DNA of 64,000 bases from positions 1,364,001 to 1,428,000 of the forward strand of contig RCTD01000005.1 of assembly GCA_014898415.1 (NCBI GenBank), written 5' to 3'. The notes under the pieces were generated by a model that searched no databases, was not told the DNA's origin, and was given only the letters and a program-made list of their open reading frames with translations. Within the stretch, counting starts at the first letter, position 1. The number at the start of each line of letters is the position of its first letter. A program made the position numbers and the translations under genes. Below are positions 57,101 through 64,000 of the stretch, one piece after another. The stretch comes from Stromatinia cepivora (Eukaryota; Ascomycota; Leotiomycetes; Helotiales; Sclerotiniaceae).

Positions 57101-58330
57101 GCTCTGAATGATGGGGATACATTGGCTGGCGCTACACCTTAACTGCGTGATGGCGATTGGCATCGGTATAGGGAGGAGAAAACCTACGAGTCGAATGATA
57201 GGAAGAAATTAAGCTTGTATACGTGATTACAGGATACAAATATAAATTCATTACTGGAAACTCATTTTTAAATTGTGACGGCTTGGCTTCCTTGGCTCCT
57301 CCTTTTCATACATTTTATTCAAAACTTGAATGTTCTCCGGGGCATCAACTCTTCCCTCGGTAATAAAAATCTAAAGTTGTGATTTGACACAATGATGGGA
57401 CTATGCATCCACAGTCAAAACCAAAAACGAAACATATCGATGATTCCACACCGGACCAAAGGGAATTTCCTTTTACACATATAACCAGACCTCTTCAATA
57501 TGCAAGTCCGCACAGATACTGGTGTCTAGCGATAGACGGGCTGGGGATGATGGTTCATTATGGGCAACGGCGAGTTAGATTGATTAATATCATTTCCCTG
57601 AAATAATTGATTGCCTATTTGTATATACTAGATAGTTTCGGATTGGTGATTGATTAAACAATAAAATAGTGTAAATCTATAATCCGGAATGCAATTCAAT
57701 GATGAAGGATTTTTGAACATTGAAATAGTATAGTTTTGAACCAATGATTGTAATAATTTCAATATTTTCAAACATTGAAAACAATTTAGACCATCTAGAA
57801 CCACATATACATACTCTGAAGATTTCTAGATCAGTCTTCTTCCTTTCTTTATAATCCAAATTGTGTGAATATTCGAATCGAACATTGAAAACATTGAATG
57901 ATATCTCGTTCTCGAAATGGAGGTTTATTCCTTCATTCTTTAGAAATTAGAACAAGTTGAAAGTTGGACAACTGCTAGACTTATGATATCTGTTTGCCTA
58001 TTTAATTCTGAGCAATATGATTTGTGTGATTATGAGATACTGTAAAGGATATTTTGATAGACCTTTGATATCTTTAATATCAGAGTACCAATCGAATCTC
58101 CTCCCACCTCACAATCGCCGACACTGAGTAAAGAATGCATGGACTGAATATCCGATATCCAAGAAAGTGATGAAACGTTGTATTTCTAACCTTGAGTCTA
58201 TTGTTCTATGTATATAATCCTCTACCTATATATAACGCTTGACGCTCCCCCTCTAACCATAACCGAAATGCCATACCATAAAATAATACAAAAACGTACA
58301 CATCCACATACACATCCACATATACTCTCC
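57101..58330. other. Convergent intergenic region, SNU13 to acyl-CoA oxidase
   Basis: 1.2 kb, both genes ending toward it. No gene seen. The part at 57,640-57,930 is AT-rich and contains several copies of AACATTGAAA (57,717; 57,772; 57,882; 57,891), a small dispersed repeat. CACATCCACATACACATCC occurs near 58,300. Confidence 0.5.
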
Positions 58331-60474
58331 TCACAACTTACTCCTAAACCTTTCCGTCTCATCCCTCTTAACAATATTATCATTATCCGCATACGGATCA
58401 ACCGTCAGTCCATTGAGCGGGTTCAACTGACTTGCTCTGTAAAACATATCCTCGTAAACCTTTCCATCCTTTCTCCCCAGAGAAGAATCAAGCTGCCAGT
58501 CAGGGAACGCCCATGCATCAACAAGACGTAATGCATGTGGTCTGATCTCAGCCAATAAGTTCATCACAGTCTTGGTTCTCGCCAATTGGATTTGACGCAC
58601 GGTGACGGCAGCTGAGGAATAGAATTCCGATGCTTCTTTCTCGAGAGTATTAAGAGCATAGAGACGGTAGAGCTTGTGAAGAACGTCGATTGTTTCGGCG
58701 TCTAGTTCGTAGCGGAGCGACTCGCTTTGAAGAGCATCGTAGAAGTTTTTCACGACGAGGTATTGAGAGTGTGCAGTGCTGAGACGCCAGAAATCCACGA
58801 GAAGAGAGTTCCATGATCCCTTTTCAGCATCACGATGTTTGAGAGCTTCGAAGGTCAAGAAAGATGTTCTCCAGGCGAAAGCGGCGACGATATCACTATC
58901 TGAGCCAAGAACATCGTGCGCAGCACCCATATCTTGTTTCTGGAGGAAGGTTGTGAAGATTTTGGTGGTGTCGTTATTGGGGGCATTTCCCTTCAATACA
59001 GCGCGAGCGGATTTGAGAAGATATCGAGCTACTTGCTGCGTGAGCATGTAGTTATCTCCTTCCCATGTTGTAGTTGGAAGGTAATCGGCATACCAAGTAC
59101 CAATACCACTGAAGCTTGAGTATCCGTGACCACCACATGCTCTTCGACAAACTTCAAGACCTTCGGCAGCTGTGGTACTTCCAAGAGCTTTGAGACCACA
59201 TGATGTAGCATGTAGATCTGCCAATAGATCACTTCCGGAGTTGAGCTCTTCTGGGCCGGCGCCCCTGCTGCTATCAGAAGTTACAGCATTTTCTTGCATT
59301 CTCTTCTGATTATCCTGGTAGAGTCCCATCATCGCCTTTCCGGTGAAGTGCAAAGCGAAGGTTGCTGCAAGCAATGGCAGTAATCGATATTGTACCATTG
59401 TGTAGTTGAGAACCTGGTTCTCCCCAGATGCATCAGCTCCAGCATCACGATCTTGGAATTGCCGTCTGACAGAGGCATATCTTGTTGCGATGGTCACACC
59501 TCTAGCTAAGACACCACCGGATTGGAGAACGATGGTTGATCGGACCCAAGTCAAAGTACCATAAATCAAGGATGGGGATGATGGCTTGACGTATTTGCTG
59601 GTTTCGGGATCAACTCTAGAGAATTTGGCCAGCATGTTGATGTGTGGGATCTTGACATGGTTCAATAACAGGAATCCGTTATCCATAGTATTGTAGCCAA
59701 ATTTTGGTCCAATGTCGCCAACATAAACACCATCCAACGGCTCATGAGTTTTCATATCTCTGATCTGGCACACAAAAGGATGTGGACCATATGGCTTTCC
59801 CGCAATAATGAGTTGTGCCATGACTACAGCATGATTTGCAGTCCTCCCTAAAGATCCAATCCACCATTTTGAGGCAGTGAGATGTGGCGAGTGAAGGATG
59901 AATGTCTTGTCTTCCGGATTCCAAGTAGCAGTTGTCTCTAAGCCTCGCACATTCGATCCGTGTCCCAATTCTGTCTGTGCGTAACATCCAATAAACTTGT
60001 AGTTCTCGGCAGGTTCGAGGAATAATTTGTGTTGTTCAGGCGTACCTTGACCACGCAGGGTGGTCTTGATGTTGGTTAACATAGTGACAATATCCAGACC
60101 AAGAATTAACTCACCAAAAACATGGTTTCATGAAGGCCGTATGGGGTTGGCTCACTGATGAGATCATTGGCAACCCGAAATTCTTCTTGACTCCAGTTGT
60201 GCTTGACTTGTAGTTGACGAAGTCTTTTCGCCTTCGCGAGGGAAGTCTTGAATCTATCCACTCGACCATCGAAATAATTGTTCGATTTGTCGAATACTTT
60301 ATCGGCTTGGAGGATCTTCAATATACTCTCCTGACGCTCGAGTACCTCTTTGGTGAATAAAAAGTTCGAGAGCTTCTCGACATCTATATTAGACTTCTCC
60401 CTTTCCGCCTTGATGAGCTCAGTACCTTGCGGACCGGATGGCTTCAAGTCTTTGACCCATTGTGGAGGTGACAT
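58331..60474 (-). CDS. POX1: Peroxisomal acyl-CoA oxidase
   Basis: Predicted minus-strand exons 60,474-60,115 and 60,064-58,331 (intron 50 bp), giving 697 residues. The enzyme catalyses the first, FAD-dependent step of peroxisomal fatty-acid beta-oxidation, making trans-2-enoyl-CoA and hydrogen peroxide. Visible: CYAQTELGHGSNVRGLETTATW (flavin-binding and catalytic loop region), KFGYNTMDNGFLLLNHVKIPHINML, VLQSGGVLARGVTIATRYASVRRQF, CRRACGGHGYSSFSGIGTWYADYLPTTTWEGDNYML, which includes the catalytic Glu in WEGDN, and a C-terminal SKL tripeptide (PTS1) for peroxisome import. Length is normal. The start at 60,474 was chosen over an ATG at 60,522 because homologues begin close to MSPPQWVKDLKP. A CCTCGG motif lies 85 bp upstream. 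Confidence 0.95.
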
Positions 60475-61544
60475 TTTTGAATGATTGCTATGGAGAAAAA
60501 AGATGTGGATGGTAGAATTCAAAAGTTATAAGAGATCCTTTTGTTCAATGAATTCGGCCCTCGGTCAACGATGATTTCGAAGGCGTTGACATATGCGCTG
60601 GTATTCATGAGTACTAGAGCTTCCAAGCAATGAACCGATGCCGAGGTACAAATGCATACTCGTGATTGGTAAAGTTCTGTGGAGTAAGTAGGGGGTAAAA
60701 TGGGATTCCCCATCTTCATCTCCATGATTTTAAGATAAACATGTTGGTGATATTGAACCCTTAGTTCGAGGTGAGAAGAGTATCTTCAAATATAGAGTGA
60801 TACATAAGTAACAGACGGTTAAATATATGTTACACCCGAACTGGCGCCTTGTCGTCAAACGCTTTACTTTATCCTATTCGCTGCAGTTTCAATCCTTGTG
60901 TGTTTGTACGGCTTAAAATCAACCACACACCACAAAATCCCATACCGATGAGTTGGCATGGAGATTTTATATTAGTCACTTACTATTGGTCAATTAGAGC
61001 TCAAACATTAGCTGATTATCTTCGAAATAGTTCGGATAGGAATAGTTTATTGTTTGAATTCGAGCCTGACATTAGTTGCTTGTTTGTTGTGCAACTGGGG
61101 CTTGAACACCACATTACAAAAACAAATTGAACATCTTTCAAGTCTTCCGGACAATAGTACTTAGGTAATGACCTTGTCTATAGGCACAGAGTTGATATTC
61201 AATAACTTTGAGATCTATACATTGCTTTGAGATATTTGCTGGTGAGTTCGCGGAATCCTGCTAGAGGTCGTCAACAGGTTGGCAAGTTAATGTCATCGTT
61301 CCTTCTGTTTTAATGTTACCCTTAATACTATACCTTCCGTTTTCACTTGCTTGAGTAGGCAGCTTCAGAAAATTTGATATATTCGTTACTAATTTCAATC
61401 GTTGCTTTGATCCTAAATCATAATTCTTCCTACTCTCTATCCAAATGTCACCTCAAGTTCTATTACATCGCTGGATTCAACCTACGTTCGCTTTAATGCT
61501 CCTATTTCAAGTTATTCGTGTATATTTAAATCACTATCATTCCG
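60475..61544. promoter_or_regulatory. Divergent intergenic region, acyl-CoA oxidase and Cys-rich protein
   Basis: About 1.07 kb with no supported gene. It holds the promoter of the acyl-CoA oxidase on its left and of the cysteine-rich protein on its right. An ATG-led open frame begins at 61,445 and runs across the start of the right-hand gene in another frame (to 61,639); it may act as an overlapping upstream frame. Confidence 0.4.
60559..60564. promoter_or_regulatory. CCTCGG, possible fatty-acid-response (FarA/FarB-type) site
   Basis: CCTCGG (CCGAGG on the coding strand) lies 85 bp before the acyl-CoA oxidase start. This hexamer is the core bound by the fungal Zn2Cys6 regulators FarA and FarB of fatty-acid catabolism. 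Its presence upstream of exactly such a gene is suggestive, but one hexamer is weak evidence. Confidence 0.35.
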
Positions 61545-62477
61545 ATGCCAATACCTCCTCAGGAGCCGCAACCGGCACACCTGAATCCCCACCCAGACCC
61601 ATCGTCATTGGAGCCGGTAGAATCTCAGTCGACATCTGATCCAAATGAATCGAGGTCTTGCGCACAACCCCTGACCTCAAGGTACTGTATAGAGGCTTGC
61701 ATAGAGTCTTTAAGTTGGCGTGGATGGCTTGTTTATCTTGCCTGTTTGCTGGTACTTATCATGATCATTGGGATTGTCTGCAGCGCTCATGTGTACTATC
61801 ATGATATGGGAGGCCAAGGCTGGCTCAAATTGAAGCAGAGAAGTGAGGAACAGTTTGATCAAGTCCAGAACACCTCGCAAGTATGTCTGCCATTGAGACG
61901 TTTGGAACCCTACAATTCGGTGTTCGCTCTGAGTTCAAGAAAAGCAGCCACTGTACCTTGGTATACTTGCGGAGATCAGCAAAACAGTTGTGAAGCATAC
62001 GCCCATCCAGTGAGTTTTGACACGATCTTTGAATTCCCTTCCATGGCTGATCATTTCTCCCGCTTGCTACAGGAGATTTGCTGTCCTCAAGGTATGATTT
62101 GTCGACCTACAACTCACACCATGTCAGGCATATACTGTTGCAATGGGACGCTATCACACTCTAATTGTCATCTCTTGAGGGCTCACGCAAGGTGCAGACC
62201 TAACCACTTTGAATGCCCGGAAGATGTGGGAGGAGGTTGCTGTCCTAATTCGACGACTTGTTACAAGAATCAATGTATTCCGGTATTCAAACAACCATCT
62301 TCCGTCCGCCCGTCGAATGGACCAACAGTGACACCATGGCCAGCTGCTCCCGTACCAAGAGAAGGAGAAATAGCACAGGGATCACGGCTTATGATATCAA
62401 AGTTTTGGTCTGCCGGCTATCCTTCTTGGGCATTGGGGTTCTTGGTCTTCGTGGGTGCTGCAATGGGGATGCTCTGA
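61545..62477 (+). CDS. Cysteine-rich membrane-anchored protein of unknown function
   Basis: Single exon, 310 residues. Residues 1-60 are Pro/Ser/Glu-rich and lack a signal peptide. One strong membrane helix lies at about 61-82 (WLVYLACLLVLIMIIGIVCS). The outer part has many cysteines in spaced pairs: SQVCLPL, WYTCGDQQNSCEAY, EICCPQGMICRP, GIYCCNGT, then ARCRPNHFECPEDVGGGCCPNSTTCYKNQC. This fits a disulfide-rich extracellular domain with granulin-like CCP spacing. The Pro/Ser-rich stem after it and a hydrophobic C-terminus (about 291-310) could form a second membrane segment or a GPI-attachment signal. Such CC-type domains occur in fungal surface proteins; I do not recall a characterised relative. 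Membrane topology and surface location are inferred. Confidence 0.72.
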   Translation: MPIPPQEPQPAHLNPHPDPSSLEPVESQSTSDPNESRSCAQPLTSRYCIEACIESLSWRGWLVYLACLLVLIMIIGIVCSAHVYYHDMGGQGWLKLKQRSEEQFDQVQNTSQVCLPLRRLEPYNSVFALSSRKAATVPWYTCGDQQNSCEAYAHPVSFDTIFEFPSMADHFSRLLQEICCPQGMICRPTTHTMSGIYCCNGTLSHSNCHLLRAHARCRPNHFECPEDVGGGCCPNSTTCYKNQCIPVFKQPSSVRPSNGPTVTPWPAAPVPREGEIAQGSRLMISKFWSAGYPSWALGFLVFVGAAMGML

Positions 62478-64000
62478 TAGAAGTTTGGATACATTATCCT
62501 GCATTGAACTTATTGATGGCGCTGGTCGTATACTATTGTTTTAATCACCAGTAGTTGGCAAATCAAGTTAAAGGATCTTACTTACTATTCCGCGCAAAGG
62601 ATGAACGGCAACTAATATATGAATCGTGTGACTATGAGAACTAAGACGTAAGGCATCGATTAATCATCTCTTGTACCTAAACAACACTTAACTGACTCAA
62701 ATATGCTTTCCTACAAGTCTACTTCTTAGTTGTTCGAAGAGAACAGACCACAATAGTCTATCCTCGGAGATAATTCATCGAACATCTTCTTGATACACCA
62801 AGAAAATGACCACTTCTGGAGCACTAGTAGCCGATGGTTCCAACCTAATCTGCATAGTTTAAATAGTTCGAGGTTTTGCGGGGCTTCCTTGCGTGCATTG
62901 ATGCAATGATATATAATAAATACAGAGGCTCTACGGAGTATCAATTATCAATTGGAAAGTTTTAGAATATCGGGATTATCTAGTAGAATTTAATGAAAAT
63001 CCAATTCCCACTCTATACTATATAATGCGCTAGGAAATTGTAGATCTCATTAAAACAGGTAACTACTAGGCCTTATAAAGCTAGAAAGACTCATTTGCCT
63101 GCCGTCAAGTGAATTTGCAAAAGAAATCTACTCGTACAAAAAAAAGCACAAATAATATCTGCGTAAACCCTCCATTGCCTCTCCACAAACCCACAATCGA
63201 TCGAGGAAACTTTACGTACAAAAGGTCGTCAAGTGTTGAGCTAAAACGCTGGATAACGAGCCTCTCGATTGGCAAAAGAAAGAACTTTCAAGTTTCAACT
63301 AATCCCAACTCTTCCCTTTGCCTTTGGGCGTTCTGGTCACCATCACAGTGGTGCACGGCATCGAGACAGAATATTATATCACGATGGTCACGAAAATGAG
63401 GGTCCTGTATGATTAAGTTATGGCGATCACTTCGATGTTGATACTATTAATTTTCGTTCATCTCCTTTCCACGGCTGATTCTGATTTAGGTGAGTATGAA
63501 AAGGGGCAATTGTATAATTAAATATGCATTCGACTTTCTACTTTATCGTTGACATGATCTTTTCGCCAATCAATTGTTCATAAGTCTTTTCATTTCGTAA
63601 TAGCGTAGCAATTGACGGAAAGACTGACATCCGGTGACTTGGGAATTTGGAATGTTCAAAAACAATAGAATTAGAAGTTATCCACATGAGTCCAGAAGCA
63701 GTGATAAGCTGTTTTCTCAAACGTCATTAAATTAGTGGGTGGTGGGTGGTACATGGCGTCTATTTTACCATGAGGGACGAGAAGTACGGAGTTAGCGAAG
63801 ACATTAGCAACCTCAATGGACTCTTTCTTCAACTTTCAGATGTTTGATTCACACATTTCTGAGACTAACAGCTCACAGATCGAGATGCCACGAGCAACTA
63901 GGATACACTACCAGCGTGCACCTACATCATACAGATGGCCAAAAAAAAATCCAACCATATTTTTGGTTCCTTGGTTTCGAATCTTCAAGGAAACACTCCA
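62478..64000. other. Right end of the window, no supported complete gene
   Basis: 1.5 kb. A short signal-peptide-like exon candidate lies at 63,420-63,489 (described in the findings). Two TACGGAGT-type octamers occur at 62,932 and 63,785. The sequence ends without any frame that I can assign. Confidence 0.45.

Noticed and set aside
13299..62477. Secondary-metabolite gene cluster
   Set aside because: A transporter, a bZIP factor and an acyl-CoA oxidase occur, but no polyketide synthase, peptide synthetase, terpene synthase or tailoring-enzyme group lies near them.
1..64000. CRISPR arrays, bacterial operons, prophages or integrons
   Set aside because: The window is clearly nuclear fungal DNA with spliced genes; no spaced palindromic repeat arrays were seen.

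Overview
This 64 kb window comes from the nuclear genome of a filamentous ascomycete. The evidence is short GT-AG introns (mostly 47-60 bp), a fungal group VI Sln1-type osmosensor kinase, a KEOPS kinase, an allantoate-permease-type transporter, and a repeat block that looks eroded by repeat-induced point mutation (RIP). Gene content and style suggest a leotiomycete such as Botrytis or Sclerotinia; the exact taxon is an inference.

Positions 1 to about 12,850 are an extremely AT-rich, gene-poor block of decayed repeats. A Ty1/copia-type retroelement lies on the minus strand (pol tail at about 479, RNase H at about 1,090, IN-RT linker at 2,260-2,511, gag-like piece at 4,801-5,016, probable 5' LTR at 5,859-6,043). 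A second copia remnant lies on the plus strand (about 7,750-8,700). They are followed by a 7-copy 45-bp minisatellite, a pair of inverted repeats of about 190 bp, and a 428-bp tandem duplication. No intact gene is visible here.

From about 12,900 the DNA changes abruptly to ordinary gene-bearing sequence. Genes in order, with strand: SLN1-type histidine kinase (+), F-box protein (+), BMT6-type 25S rRNA methyltransferase (-), SAC/hSac2 phosphoinositide phosphatase (+), Dal5-type MFS permease (+), MAF1 (-), AP-1 sigma subunit (-), glutamate-cysteine ligase regulatory subunit (+), BUD32 (-), unknown protein (+), long coiled-coil protein (-), unknown small protein (+), transketolase (-), Yap-type bZIP factor (-), AhpD/carboxymuconolactone-decarboxylase-like protein (-), V-ATPase proteolipid c (-), SNU13 (+), peroxisomal acyl-CoA oxidase with SKL tail (-), and a cysteine-rich membrane-anchored protein (+). 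Exon structures were rebuilt by hand from reading frame, splice signals and family knowledge.

The genes are mainly housekeeping (ribosome and snoRNP biogenesis, Pol III control, vesicle coats, vacuolar acidification, pentose phosphate pathway, glutathione synthesis, beta-oxidation) with signalling and transport genes. They do not form an obvious cluster or operon. The most interesting points are two competing, phase-compatible terminal exons in the AP-1 sigma gene, an unexplained 62-codon open frame beyond them, very small exons in three genes, a MITE-like inverted repeat at 54.1-54.5 kb, a gene-free interval of 4.8 kb upstream of the bZIP gene, and the sharp border between the decayed repeat block and the osmosensor gene. 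I saw no convincing new multi-gene system.
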